From NCBI RefSeq assembly GCF_047663525.1, contig NC_092621.1, positions 8,304,501 to 8,368,500 on the forward strand: 64,000 nucleotides of DNA, read 5' to 3'. This DNA is from Anas platyrhynchos (taxonomy: Eukaryota > Chordata > Aves > Anseriformes > Anatidae). The translations under genes and the position numbers were made by a program. This document shows, piece after piece, positions 26,300 through 38,987 of the stretch; within the stretch, counting starts at the first letter, position 1, and each line of letters begins with the position of its first letter. The notes under the pieces were generated by a model that was not told the origin of the DNA, ran no database searches, and was given only the letters and a program-made list of their open reading frames with translations.

Positions 26300-26640
26300 T
26301 TATCCTCCTTCTCCTCTGCTGTTATATCCCCTTGTATCACCCCCAGAACAATCCTGTTCCAATTCTCCCTTGTGCACTTCTGCCCTCCCCGAGCCCCCGT
26401 ACTTTTATTTTCTGCCTAAACCAGCTCTTGCAGCTTTCCCCAGTTTAGCCTCCTCCACTCATTTCATTAACATGCTGTTTACTTCTGCTTGTAGATCATT
26501 AGCAACAATATTAAACAACTGGCAATTTGCCCAGGAGGTTGCTATCTCTGGGGTTGATGGCTTGTTTTATTTTCCCTCTCAGAGAGCAGCAAAAGCCGTG
26601 GAGATGGGTGGACACGGAAAGGCCTGAGCCACGAGCAGAG
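26300..26640 (+). repeat. Diverged direct repeat, copy A
   Basis: Aligns by eye with 27,835-28,170. Shared landmarks include CATTTCATTAACATG, TGTTTACTTC, AGATCATTAGCAA (AGATGATTAGCAA in copy B), ATATTAAA, ACTGGCAA, GCCC, GGGGTTGATG, CTTGTTTTAT and GAGAGCAGCA. The pyrimidine-rich left halves also align (CTGCCTAAACCAGC against CTGTCCAAACCAAC). Identity looks like roughly 70-75 percent in the core. Parts resemble an antisense old CR1 (CAGATCATTAATAAAGATATTAAA), so an ancient interspersed repeat is the main alternative to local duplication. Confidence 0.6.
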
Positions 26641-27834
26641 ATGAGAGAGGCGGTTTGCTCGCCTGTGCCAGTAAATCTCCTGCTCTGCTTCCTCAGCTCC
26701 TTGGTCAGGTCCTCCTCTCTCGGGCACAGTTCTCATGTCTTTATGTGGACATTTCACTTGAAATAAGCCCCCAGCACCCCTCCAGCCCCTTAAAACCCCT
26801 CTTTTTGGAGTCAATGAGTCTGTATCTAGTGCTGAATTTCAGGGCAATCTCTTTCCAGACTCCATGTATCACAAATCCCTCCTGCTTTCCAGCTGAGCGC
26901 TGAGCCAAGAAACTTATTGACTAATTTCAGCCCATCATCTAACCCACTCTGGCTCCAAGATTTAAACCCTTGCAGGGAAACCCACCTCCACATCAGTACT
27001 CTGAAAGTTTTCACATTCCCTTGGGCTCATTCCTCATGGGAACTTTGCATAGATGCAGGAAAGTTTGGGTTCATCTCAGGAACTCAGCAGGTCCTTTTAG
27101 TAACCTGCACTCAGTACAAAACGAACCCCAGGCAACCCACAGGGCTCAGACAGGGGCGAGGTGGCTGGTCCCTGCCACAGCTCTTCCATTGTGAACACAG
27201 CAGAGAAATGGCTGCAAATTGTCATTAAAGATTCATCCCTTTTCTTTCTAATATATATATATTTTATTTGTATTTTTATTTTTTTTTCTCCAATACAATA
27301 TGGAGGGGTAAAGGGAAATTCACACATTTTAAAACTTCCAATATCTGGCAAAAATGTCAAAAGAAAAATCACTGGAAAATTCAGTGATTCAGATGATTTT
27401 GACCATCTCTGATCCCAGAGCTGCCACACAGACCCTTTGGGCTGTTGGACACATTCTCTTTGTCCACCCAGATTAAAAGTACGGCCCACACAGGACTTGC
27501 AAGGACCATCTGTTGAACCTGTCTAGCCCTCTGATGAAGAGATGATAATTTAATAATTTCCAGTGCTAATCCAGAGGCATCCTCAGCACATGGCCCTTCT
27601 CTTCTCTGTAGGTTGCTCACTCAAGACAGATAACACCAGCTTGTTTCTCCTCCAGCAATGACATATCCCTTTCCTCCTCACTTCTTCCCACAGGGCTATA
27701 CATGGGGACCTCTTGGTGCCCTCTTGGCCCCAGTTACTGTGGCTGAGCAAACCAAACTGGACTGTAAGGCAGGTGGAGGCTGAATTTGTTGTTCCCCTCC
27801 ACCCCCTGGCACCTAAAAGGCCTTTTTAGCGTGA

Positions 27835-28170
27835 CCTTACATCTCTGCTCCCCTGCCCACTTCTAGTCCTTCCAATAATTCCCAAACTGTAATTTCCTGC
27901 TCATCTTTCTAACCTCCCCAGATCCTTTTGTTGTATTTCCACTGTCCAAACCAACCCCCCTAGCTCCTCCCAGTTCAGCCTCACCCACACATTTCATTAA
28001 CATGTTGTTTACTTCCACTTCCAGATGATTAGCAAAGATATTAAATGACTGGCAACCTGCCCGGAGAGGCCATTACCTTTGGGGTTGATGACTTGTTTTA
28101 TGCTCCTTCCCTCAGCGTGGTGAGAGCAGCAGAGACGGGCAGGTCTGGAAGCTCAGAGCTGGGGGCAGAG
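27835..28170 (+). repeat. Diverged direct repeat, copy B
   Basis: Partner of 26,300-26,640 in the same orientation, about 1.53 kb away. Key stretch: CATTTCATTAACATGTTGTT (27,990 onward), AGATGATTAGCAAAGATATT, GGGGTTGATGACTTGTTTTA, GAGAGCAGCAGAGACGGG. The DNA between the copies shows no obvious homology to either. Confidence 0.6.
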
Positions 28171-30532
28171 GTCCAGCAGCAGCTCTCTTACAGGTTCACA
28201 TTCTCAGTACAGGGCTGGTGCTTTCACCCCAATACCACCACGCAGAGTCATGCCTGGGAAAGAAGAGTGCTGGGAGAGAGCCCTACTCTTTCTTAGGGAT
28301 CTCTCTGCTCCCCAAAACTAGGGAAAAGGTGGGTGGTAGATGAGCAAAAACATACAGGACATCCTCTGACATTGGCAAAGAGTGCTCTTATCACCTGTAA
28401 CAAGCTGGGAGCAATGCAACAGCAATGTTTGGCCAGTGAAACTTTGCATTTCCTCTTGGTTGTCCTAGGTTTGTATAAGCCAAGAGCAAGGAAGGTGATT
28501 TCAGCTCTGGCTGACCTGAACTTTGTTCTTTTGACACAATACCACCAGGTCACCAGTGTCTAGCCAAGAACTGGAGAGTTAGCCCAAATCCCTTCCTACA
28601 GAGCCCTTCAGCCTCCACAGGTCCAAACCCGAGCAGGACCAAGAGGTGCCAGGCATACGCACGGAGGGGATGGTTTGACCAGCCACCATTCTGTGGGCCC
28701 ACAAACATGGGAGCTGAAGCCTTGACCCTGTCCAGTCTACAGCCTGGGATCTCTGCTTTCAGGCCACTTCTCCTCTGGGTGGAAAGATGCTTTCCTGTGG
28801 AAGAGCTCACCCAGCCAAAGCTCTGCACGGCACAGAAGACTGTCCAGAAGGCAACTTTCAGCTGGGCAGCCTGTTTTGTGGTGGCCATCTCACTTGACTT
28901 CAGTGGTCTCTGACGCCTCAGAGCCTGCAAGATCATTCTTGATATGCACTGGAGTGTCTCAGAGCAATGATTTTTCATCAGTATCTCTCAGTACAACAGT
29001 GGTTCCAGGCTAGAGCCTTCCACACATGAGGAGTCAAATTTCCACCAGCCAGGCTGCTTCAGTGCAAGAAAGATGCTGGTCACCCTTCCAGAAAAGCACT
29101 CTCTTTGGGGGCTTTTAGAAATACAGATCTTACCTGCCTTTTACACTGCTTTAAAGAACAAGATGCGACGTGATCTCTTCCCCACTGAATAAAATCACTG
29201 AATTGAGAAAGGAAGTGTACCAGGTGGCTCCCTCTCTTTCCCACCTTAAACAAGAAAAAGAAAAAAAAAAAAAAAAAAAGAAAAAAGGCTTTGAGCTGTT
29301 CTTCAAAGGCTGTCTGATTTGCTTTGAATAATATAAAATGATGATGGAGGGAAAAAAGAGAATATTAAACTCAAGGCTGTAAAAGCTCTGCGCTCAGCCG
29401 CAGCCACTGAAATAGATCCACGTACCCTTTTCATAAAATAACCACAATGATCCCTGCCTTTCTCCGTAACAGCTGGGGGATCAGCGGCAGCACAGAGATG
29501 GGTCCAAACACAGCATGAATAACAAAAGCCAGGGTGCTTCTTCCCAGGGGATGTTTTCTCTCCCTGTTACACATCCCAGTGCCTCCCACATGCCCCATAC
29601 CTTGCTGTGGATTTCTCCCCATCGGTCCTGATGGGGCCCTTCCTGGAGCAGAACACCCAGAGATGGGGTAGGCACAGAGGAGAGGGAAAGGGGAGACACA
29701 GGGAGGGAAAGGAAAATGAATGAAAAAGTATTTTCTTCTGGGCTCCCCCGAGAAAATTAGTGTGAAGCAAGAAGGAGCTGATTGCTGTCAAGGCCTGCCA
29801 GAGCCCAGATAGCCGGCTGCAGTCCCCAGGCACAAATGTGATAATAGCCAACAAGCTAAAATCATTAACAGTAACGATTGCCTCTGAAAAGACCCCAACA
29901 CCTAGGAGGAAAAACCAGTGACAGGAGAGGAAGAAAAAATAATAAAATTAAAAAAAAAAAAGAAAGTAAGGGAGCGATTGTAATTTCTTCTTAGCATTTC
30001 TGCACTGTTTTCCATAACCCTCTGATCCCAATAAATACTGCCTCACCCAGTTATGGCCCAGTCCAGCCGTCCCCAGCCATCACTTCTGTGAGCATTTGTT
30101 CTCCCTTTATTTGCTGGTGGGAGAGCAAAGGGAATGAGGGTGGGGGACGAGATGGAAATATTTCATGAAAATAGCCGTTACCTTTAGATGGCTCTTCGGG
30201 GATGCTATCTGATTAAAAAAAGTGATGTTCTACCTCCTGGATGGATGAACCCAGCCCCCACAATAAACATCTGGGCTGTCCCCATGGCCATGATGTGTGA
30301 CAAAGAGGGAGGGAGAAAAGCAGTTTCCCCAGCAGGTCTCTAGGGCTGCTTTGGAGGCCTTGCAAGCGGACCACCCCTCTGGGGGCTTGGTGCACAGCAC
30401 GATGGACATCAGCCCACGCTTCATCCTGGCAGAAAATGGGGGCAGCAGAGCTTGTTGAGAAGATGGAGCCAGGCCCTGAGCATGGTGTGCATGGGATGTG
30501 GTGGGAAGTTGGCAGGCTAGAGGCATAAGCTG
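28171..30532. other. Intergenic DNA with no supported gene
   Basis: Unique sequence with one A-rich tract. The stretch 29,290-29,450 (TTTGAATAATATAAAATGATG, GCGCTCAGCCGCAGCC) mixes AT-rich motifs with retained CpGs and could be regulatory. Frames on both strands at 28,293-28,978 have no domain or splice support. Confidence 0.55.
29253..29286. repeat. A-rich tract
   Basis: AGAAAAAG followed by about 19 A, G and A6. Confidence 0.85.
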
Positions 30533-30785
30533 AGAGAAGAAAGATTCAGACTAGGTGTAAGGAAGAACTTTTTCCCCATGAGGACAGTCAAGCACTGGAG
30601 AAGAGTGCCCAGAAACCCTGTCCTCCCCAGGGTCTAGGTGATTGCCATCCCTGCAGGATTTCAGGATCCACCTGGAGGAAGCTCTGAGCCACATGCTCCA
30701 ACCTCAGAGCTGACCTGGCTTTAGCAGGAGGTTGGACTAGAGACTGCCTGAGGTCCCTCCCAACCTGAATTATGCTGTGAACCTG
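30533..30785 (+). mobile_element. CR1 LINE 3'-end fragment
   Basis: Plus-oriented CR1 3' end: AAGATTCAGACTAGGTGTAA, GGAAGAACTTTTTCCCC, CATGAGGACAGTCAAGCACT, GGAGAAGAGTGCCCAG, then AGGAGGTTGGACTAGAGACT, CTGAGGTCCCTCCCAACCTG and AATTATGCTGTGA. The terminal block is close to the avian CR1 3' UTR (GGTTGGACTAGA ... GGTCCCTTCCAACC). The head resembles a CR1 subfamily different from the copies at 20.1 and 59.0 kb. It is 5'-truncated and non-coding. Confidence 0.85.
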
Positions 30786-31013
30786 ATCTGATGCTGATGC
30801 CTCTCCCCCCTTAGTAGTCCCCTTGGTCACACAGCAAGCCACACTAGGCTTGTTCAGCCAGGGCACATCTGTCCACTCCAACCTCCTGATGCTCCTGGGA
30901 ATGGCTCTTTCCTCCTGAGGAGTTGTTCTGCGACAGCCAAAGGGAAGGAGGCTGTAATTACAGCACACGGCTTCTGCTCTGGGTCAGAATTAAATGTCCT
31001 CAGATTAGCCTGT

Positions 31014-31052
31014 GGTTTTTTTGTTTTGTTTTGTTTTGTTTTGTTTGTTTTC
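31014..31052. repeat. (TTTTG)n pentanucleotide repeat
   Basis: T8 then five TTTTG units and TTTGTTTTC. Read on the minus strand this gives KTNKTKQNKTKK-type peptide, which is not a gene. Confidence 0.92.
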
Positions 31053-32926
31053 ATAGTCCTTTTAATTCTTTGGCAAATCACGTACCTCTCTGCTCAAAGT
31101 ATTTCTTCTTGGCTCTCAATTTCTTACCTTGTCCACGCCTTCTCTTTCTTCATCCTTCTCTGAAAGCAAACTCCATGTGCGCAGCCTTTGGTCAATTAAC
31201 TGCTTCTACAAGGAAAATAATATTAGCTTTTAAAAGCAAAAGCAACCGATTTTGGCTCCAGTTTCTTTTGTGAGAACACTTGTCTGGCATCATGGTGTGG
31301 GATTTCGTGCTTTATCTCAGTACAGCCCCACGTACCAAGCGGCTGCATCTCATCCAGGGGTAGCTGTGCCTGAGATGGAAAGAGAGAAAACTGTGAGACT
31401 GCTCCTAAAGTGCATGGCCCAGAGCACACTGCACGGGGCAGTGCTAATAATGGGTAGGAGGAGTACACTCCCCCTAAAAATCACCAGAAAAATGTAATCT
31501 TGCATTATATTGTGTTCTCTTTGGACCCATTTGCCTTAGCATGAACAATAATTCTCAGCAAAGCCTGTGGCCAACATTCAGACAAGAGCAATGAAGTGGA
31601 GCACCAGGAGCTCTTTGCACCAGCCAGCGAGCCCATTGCTAAGCTGCTTTGTGCAGAAGTTGTACAAACCACGTCCCACACTGACGCTCACCTTCTCGGG
31701 GAGCTGGGGAGGAGGACTGGGTTCCCTTCCAAGGATTGTCAGGGCTCAGCAAAGCATTTAGCAAAGCCACCCTAAACCTGTTTGGATGCAGCTGGAGTTT
31801 GCAAAATGGAGAACCCTTCTTCCAAAATTAATTTCTGGCTTTGGATTCGCCTGATGCAAAGAGTTTAATTTTCCAGCTCAGAAAACTCTGTTGTTCCTCT
31901 AGTGAAGGGCTGGGAAAGGTCCCCAGTCTCCCCACGCAGGACCAGCAAAAAGCACCAATTTCCAGGCTGTTCCTGGGAGGTTTCCTCCTGCAGCAAGTCT
32001 GCCTCATAGGATATTGGACATCTCCAAATGTCCTTCAACACCATGCCTCAGGCTCAGCCCTGTACTAAGAGCACTTTTCTGCAAAAGCAGGAAGTAAATT
32101 CAGCAGGGAACACTACCAGCAGCCACAGGAATGACCAAGTGAGAGGCAGCATGAGCTGGTAACAGCGAGAACAGGCAAGGACCCATGAGATTTGCCCCAG
32201 CTCTTCCACAACCTGCTGAATGACCTTTAGCAGGTTATCCATTGTCCTTAGCTTCCCCAGCCCTTCTCATGGGACCTGTCAGTGCAAAACAGCCTGCACG
32301 TGGATTTCAGAGACCCTGCCAGCCCCCACCATCCGCAGGGCTCCCCATGGACTCAGTGCATCAAATCTCAGGTGCCAAAGTTCTCCATGGGACATCAAAG
32401 GCTGGCCCAGACTTGCTCTTGGCTTTTTCCAGGGGTTCCCCGAGGAGTTTGGGCAGTTCTTCTGCAAGGTGCTCATGACTACATCTAGTGTCTTACCTGT
32501 GCCTTTGGACTGTTCATCAGGAGATATGTGAGTGGGTTTGGGGGTGGTATGGTGCTTTGTGGAATCTGTCCTTTTCCAGTCAGTCTATATACTGAGATCT
32601 CAAAGGCCTACTGAAAACTTTATAACATAGGTCATGCTGGAACTCCAAGCCACAGGATATTTCTCAGATGCTCCAGCTGCCCTCGAACTCATGAACATCA
32701 CAGCTTTGTTTGGAAATTTGGAAAATCCTACATGAATATGCATTGGCACCAAGGAGGAAGGAACCATCTCATGAATTCCCCCTGCTCTCATTACACTCTG
32801 CCCCAAAAAGGTGAGTTTGTCAGTTTTCTTATCAAGAAGAAATGACCTTGGATACTGTACAGGTTGTTTTCAAGGCACTGAGAATCATTTGTGTCAGATC
32901 TCCAGTTTGAAGGGATCTGATTTCCA

Positions 32927-32992
32927 GAAAAGAAAAAAAAAAAAAAAAAAGGAAAAAAAAAAAAAGGAAAAAAAAAAAAAAGAGAGAAAAAG
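32927..32992. repeat. A-rich tract with GG interruptions
   Basis: Three A-runs of 13-17 separated by GG, then GAGAG and AAAGATAAAGATAA. Confidence 0.9.
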
Positions 32993-33267
32993 ATAAAGAT
33001 AATGGTAAACAGAAAACTACTTGTGTTTAGAAATGGGAACCAAAAGGTGGAGAAATCCCACACCACCAACTCAACTCAGAAATCTTGGCAAGGGTTGAGA
33101 CATCAGACTTCACAGCCAAGTAACTGGTGGCAGGCATAAGAAAAAGAATTTGTCTGAAGTGTAGATAATGCACACATCACCTTGGCATCTAATTAACTAA
33201 ATGAGTCTGAGTCTTCACTCAAAAGTAAAATTTCCCAATGTTCAAAAAAAGCTGATTAAGCTTTAAA

Positions 33268-33300
33268 ACAAACAGACAAACTGACAAACAGACAAACTGA
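33268..33300. repeat. 16-bp tandem duplication
   Basis: ACAAACAGACAAACTG occurs twice in direct tandem (33,268-33,283 and 33,284-33,299), itself built of GACAAAC-like units. Confidence 0.85.
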
Positions 33301-36300
33301 GACTACAACAAAGGTGATATTGGACAAAACTTGTTCAGAACAGCAGACATTTGGGAGCTATTATCTCCAGTTTACCTTCTCTGTCACATTTTATAGATCA
33401 TCTTGTTTCTTACACACCTCCTATCTCCTCACAAAACAGCTGGGAAAGCAGATATTTGCAGTACGATCACACTCAGTCTCAACATCTCAGAGCTTGTCTA
33501 CGCTGGGTCATTCTGTCTGAATTAACTAATGTATCATGTAAAACAGATTAGTCAAACCATATCAGCTGCTTCTCGGACACCCTCGTTTGGTGTCAAAGAG
33601 GTCTCACATCTCTTTCAGTTCATTCCCTAAAACGTAAATTAAAGGGGTCTTACTTCAACTTATCTAAATTCTGAGTGTTGAAACAGGGTCCTGATGCAGC
33701 TTAATTAATCCCCTTTAAGACTGAGTTTGATGTAATTCTCCCACGGGTCTCAAAGTAGACAAGTACCTAGATATTGCTAGGTGGCTTAATGTTCAGCACG
33801 AGATGAAATTCTTTCAAGGCAAGTCAGTAAACCCTACCTGAAGATTTCATTTTCCTTATTGCTGGATGTTGGAGGAAATGCTTTAATTCAAAGTGAAATT
33901 ACATGCAGTATTGTCATGCTCACAGTTTGATCGTAAATTTGATGAGGAAATGGAAAGGTCAGAGCTCTTGGAGTCAAGTGGTAGGATGAGATTCCCACCT
34001 GCCCCATAACCTCATAACTTTTCAATGTCTAGCAAACATTGAAAAAAAGCCTTGAAGTGTGACCATTAGAGCAAACAACAACAACAAAAAGACCTCGAAT
34101 GTTATTAGTATTTTTCTAAATCACACATTTTTTTGTACTTGTGGTTGGCAATATAATATACAATAGCATCTGCAAAACACTACGTAGTAGATCAGTAGAC
34201 CAAATGCTTAGGAAGGGAGCCAGAAAAGTGTTCAGAGCAAAATTTACCAGCCCTTAAATTTAATTACAATTCCAGAACTAAAACGGTGTTCAATGAAAAT
34301 TTCACTGTGGTGGGTACAGTAGAGATGGGCCTGAGCCAAAAGGCAGTGAAGAAGCAAATCCAGACCTCAGAGACGCATCTCAGGCTGGGAGCCTAGACAT
34401 TGCTCCAAACTTCACAACTGTGTAACAAAACTGAAAATCCTGGACTTGAACACCACCCAGTTTGGCGAACTCAAAATCTGTGTCAGTCCTAAAGCACCTC
34501 TGTTGAATAAACATAACTTGTTTTCATATGAGGTGGTGCACCGTATGAGAAAGTCAGGTGAGATCCATCTCTTTGGCTATTTTTCATAAGCTCTCTCTGC
34601 TTTCCAGAAAAAACAGTTAATATCAAAACCTATTCTCTCATCCAAATTCACATGATACGCCACATCCATTAGTCATGTTGTTTAACATGGGTCTGTATCA
34701 TGATATATTGACTCATCTCTTACTGATGGGAGAAGTGTTATTTTTTGCACGCCCAGTGGAAGCAAATAGGCATCTGCTCCATTTGAGTTGCAGCTTTCTC
34801 TGGGTTTGGTCACCAAGGACGGCATCCAACTGGGAAGAGCATTTACAGAGCCGAGGGACAAACTGCAAGCCCAGGGGGGCTGCCTCCACCCCCGCTCCCT
34901 CCCGCTGGTGCCACCACGAGGCTTTCTAGGGGTTTCCAGGGTCCCTTCAAACTCAAAATTCAGCAGTGCCACATGCATGGTGTGGGAGGACAAGTGAGAC
35001 CTGGCAAATACCAACAAATCCACACTGACATCAATAAATATTTTTGAACGAATCCTTGCCAAACAAAAATCTGACTTTTCCTGGCTCTTTCTTTTTCTGC
35101 CCTTCTAGTACCTGCTGACCTCCCACCCAGAGGCCAAACTCACAATGCCTTCAGTGACTTTTGAAGGAGGAGACTTTTTTTTTATTATTATTATTTTCTC
35201 CTGCTGCCAGATCTCATCAGGGTTTGGCTGCCCAGCATCTGTGTTCGGGAAAACTAAAAAAGGAAAATGAGAAATCAGAAACAGCCCCCCACCGTCAACA
35301 GCAGTCTCGGAGCCTCAGCTGTCGTTAAACACCGGGGCCTGGGTCTCGTGCCATCCCGTTGCGTAGAAATTGTCTAGCAGAATAGATGGTCTTGTAGCTC
35401 TGCAAGACTGTCTACATTTATTAAGTGAAATCACTGCCTGTTTTCTGCAGCATTAAAAGTGAGTTGGAGTACAATATATTTATTGATCACTTCTAAACGC
35501 ACCTTGGACCTCCTTCCAGCTCCCCCTCTCCTGCTTACTCAAGCAGAGCCCAGAGCACATACAACAACCTGCATCTTCAGGATGGGCTCTCCCACAGTGC
35601 AGAGGACCAAAACTCCTGCCCAAACCCTTGTGGCCCATCTCCTGGCAGTGGTGGACTTCAGGGCCAGCCAACAGCCAGGGACCAGGCAGAGTTGCAAGGG
35701 TGAAGAAGAAGAAAGGAGCCTCCTCCTTGGAGCTGCTGAGCTCTGGGCCAGGCAGGACACATCTACTGGAAGCTGAAAGGGGGAAGCAACGGGTATTGGA
35801 GCCCTGGGATGAGAAGGAGAGGCACAGATGAGGAGAAACCAACAGAGATGCTGATGGAGGTATCTCTGCAGCTTTCCCTAGGCCAAGGACAAGGAGCAAG
35901 AGCAGGGCTGCCCTGAGCCAGCAGCAGAAGCAGATGCCAGAAAGGGCACCCAGCGTTGCATGGGGTGAAGAGGACAGAGTGAAGAAGCCCAGGTCCAGGC
36001 ACGGCACGTAAGCCCTGGTTAGCCCAGCGATGACTCCTGCTTTGTTACTGCTCCCTGACACCCTGGGGAACCACGGCAGAGAAATGAGCCCCTGGATTTA
36101 TCCCCCTTTTCCAATTAGCCTCCTTCCCCCTCCTCCTCTCCCTCCGCCCTGCTGGAATCAATCCTCGTCCTGGCATTTTAAAGGGCAATGTGCACGTTTT
36201 ATGGCCGTCCCCTATAAAACCATTCTACATGATAACACATCCAGCCCTTTATTAGGGACGTTTGGCAAGTTTATTGGCCAGACATTTTTCTGCGCTGACA

Positions 36301-37954
36301 GATGAGGCCCTGCCATCACTCCTGCGAGCAGGCGGGGCCTTCTCCAAGCCACCCGGCAGCCCACGGCCTTGCCCCTGGCCTTGCTCCCTCCGCTGCCAGC
36401 CCCATGCCCAGGCTGCCAGGGATGCAGGTTTGGGGTGGCCTACACATTTCAGTAGGGCCGTCCAGCCCACATTTCACCTGTAGCCAGCAGGGCCGTGTCC
36501 GGCTGCATTTTGTTATGGCCCCATCCACCAGAGAGCTGTTAACACTTCAGAGCTACGCAAATGCTCTTGGCTCTCTGCACAGGCAGCCTAGGGGCAGTGG
36601 TTTTAGGGCCAGAAGTTTTGCTTCTGTCCCTATACACAATTGCCCACTTCAGTCCCTGTGCTGGTAGGGGTGAGGGAGAGTGCGGGTTCATTAGGGTATG
36701 AGACAAAACGTGTCTTTTGTGGCAAGTACACTTGGACCGAGCATGATGCATTATCTAAAGCCATCACTTACCTAGCAAATAGCTGCCAGCTGCTGCTCTT
36801 ACAGCACTCCAGAAGCAAAACAGAGCTAGGTCTGTGGTAGAGTGGTGCAGATTTTAGGTTGGGGCCAGGACCTGCATGTTTGTGGGATGAAGTTCTAGTA
36901 ATCCTACAGGCAGCTGCCTGGGGGGGTTACAGATCTGCTGGTGGCTCTGGAGCACTACCACTAAACTTCAAACCAAGCACAAGATGATTTAAAAAAAAAA
37001 AATCAAAACAAAACTCCAAACAAAGCACAGAGATCACTGAGACAGCAAGCGCAGTCCTCAAGTCTGTCTGCCTCCTCTGCAGAGCTGCTGGTGGGGCTTT
37101 CTTACAGCCCAGCTGTGCACTGGGTTGCTGGGAGGCTTTTCGGCATCTCAGGGGGTAATTGCTCTCATTAGATACTAGGGAACCACCTGGCCTTTGTAGC
37201 TCTGGGCACTGTGATGTTTTGCCCCACTCAACCCCTATCCCAAGATCACTGCAAGCATCAGATACCACTCCTGAAGAAAGGAAGCATGCTGAGGTGCAGA
37301 CACAAGGTTTACACGGTGTGCAGGGGCTCTGCTCTCCAAGAAAGCCATGGCTGTGATGCAAAAGCAGATTTGTGTCCAGACCTGGGATGCTCACATCGCC
37401 AAGGCAGTGTCTGTGCCCATCTCCTCCTCTACTCACCACAGGGATCCCCGTGAAGCTGGAAGGACATGATGTGAAGGCAGCCGTGTGTTTTATCATCCCG
37501 TGCTCTTCGCAGCAGTCCAGCAGTGAGTGGCAGGGTTAGCAGAGGTTTAATGAGGGATCAGGGATTAACAGCAGAGACCGAAATTTATCAGAGTGCTTAC
37601 CTGGTGCCTCCTCACTGCACTTGAGGCTTTGGTGGCCACTGAGGAATGTGATCCATGTGCACCACCATGGGACGAGGTTCCTGTGGAGAGGCTGAGGTGG
37701 GCGCCCGAAGCCACAAAGGGGAAGGTGACTTGCAGCAAGCACTCTGCATCACCTTTCGGGAGTTTCAACCACACTTTTCACAGTAAAACGGAGGTGACTG
37801 TAATGCTCGGCTGTGATTCCCATCCTGCAGGGATGCTTCCCACTGAGCTCTCGCCTTCACCCTCCTGTCCCGACCTGCTGTCACACTGCTAACTCTCTCT
37901 CTTGCCACCAGGAGCGGTGGGCTCCCCTCTCGCCAGCCCCCTGCCCGCTGTTGG

Positions 37955-38235
37955 TTAACATGTCACATTCCCAGGCTGTGTTATTCTTAAGTATTGTAAA
38001 TCTCTCACTATTATTCTCCCACTTGATATAGTGAGCTGTGTCATTTTGAAAGGAAATACATAACAGTATATTAAAGAAATCATGGATCTCCTCATTCATG
38101 TTTAAAACAAATTTATTACAATGTAAGAAGCCCTGAATAGCATGAATTTATTATAATGATTTAAGGCTCCTGGCACTTGAGTTAAAAATGTCTCTCAATA
38201 AATAACTTTCCCTTGAAAACACAGCAAATTAATAT
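37955..38235. promoter_or_regulatory. Candidate AT-rich regulatory element
   Basis: Unique AT-rich sequence after GC-richer DNA, with TTAACATGTCACATTCC, TTATTACAATG, GAATTTATTATAATGATTTA and CAATAAATAAC. No repeat, splice or coding signal is visible. Conservation not tested. Confidence 0.18.
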
Positions 38236-38368
38236 AGTTTACCATTTCCAAAGTTATATAAATCCAAGAGGCTTAAATCAACAGTATGCTGGATAAGATT
38301 ACTGTTGCTCAGCCGGAGCTTGGTATCGCAGCTCAGAAGCATGGAAAAAGTAGTAAAAAATGGATGTG

Positions 38369-38395
38369 TTTTTTTTTTTTTTGCCTTTTTTTTTT
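38369..38395. repeat. T-rich tract
   Basis: T14, GCC, T10. Confidence 0.85.
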
Positions 38396-38951
38396 GGTCA
38401 CCTTTCTCTCCCTTCCACCACCGTAGGCTATGTCTGTTCCGTGAAAGTCAGACTAATGTGAAATGGATGAAAGCAGCTGTGGCCTTTGCACACAGGTATC
38501 ATTAAAACAGTGCGGCTACTCCGCCACCAGACTCAACAGACGCCGCTCTGATATTTCCCTGAAGTGCCTCTAACAGGCACAGCCCTGCTGCTTTCAGCCG
38601 CGGCGTTTTAATTTGCCTGCAGACCCAGGCACCAAGATGCCTCCAGCTGGGCTGCCCCAGCACTGCTGCAGCCTTGCAAGCCCAGAGCAAACCCCGAGTT
38701 CTCTCCTCCGCTGTGGTCAGGAGCATGCGGCACGGCCACCAGCTCAGCCCCAGTTTGAAATACCCCTTATCACAAGGATATTCACTGATTATTCGGATGG
38801 GCCAGTGTGCCACCATTTCTCTTGTCAGGGATCTCTAACCCAGGAGGAGCAGCGCGCCTTCGTGCAGCTCAGCATCGCACAGGGACAAGAAAGCAGGGGT
38901 GTTGCTCACCTGTGTGCACAGCTGGGAGGCACAGCATTTGCCTCACACAGA

Positions 38952-38987
38952 ACAAGGCTCCATCCCTCTACAAGGCTCCATCTCTCT
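38952..38987. repeat. 18-bp tandem duplication
   Basis: ACAAGGCTCCATCCCTCT is followed at once by ACAAGGCTCCATCTCTCT, one mismatch. Confidence 0.85.

Noticed and set aside
35480-36061. 193-codon open frame on the minus strand
   Set aside because: Lies in locally GC-rich DNA where stops are rare, overlaps several frames on both strands and has low-complexity Ser/Leu-rich content with no recognisable domain.
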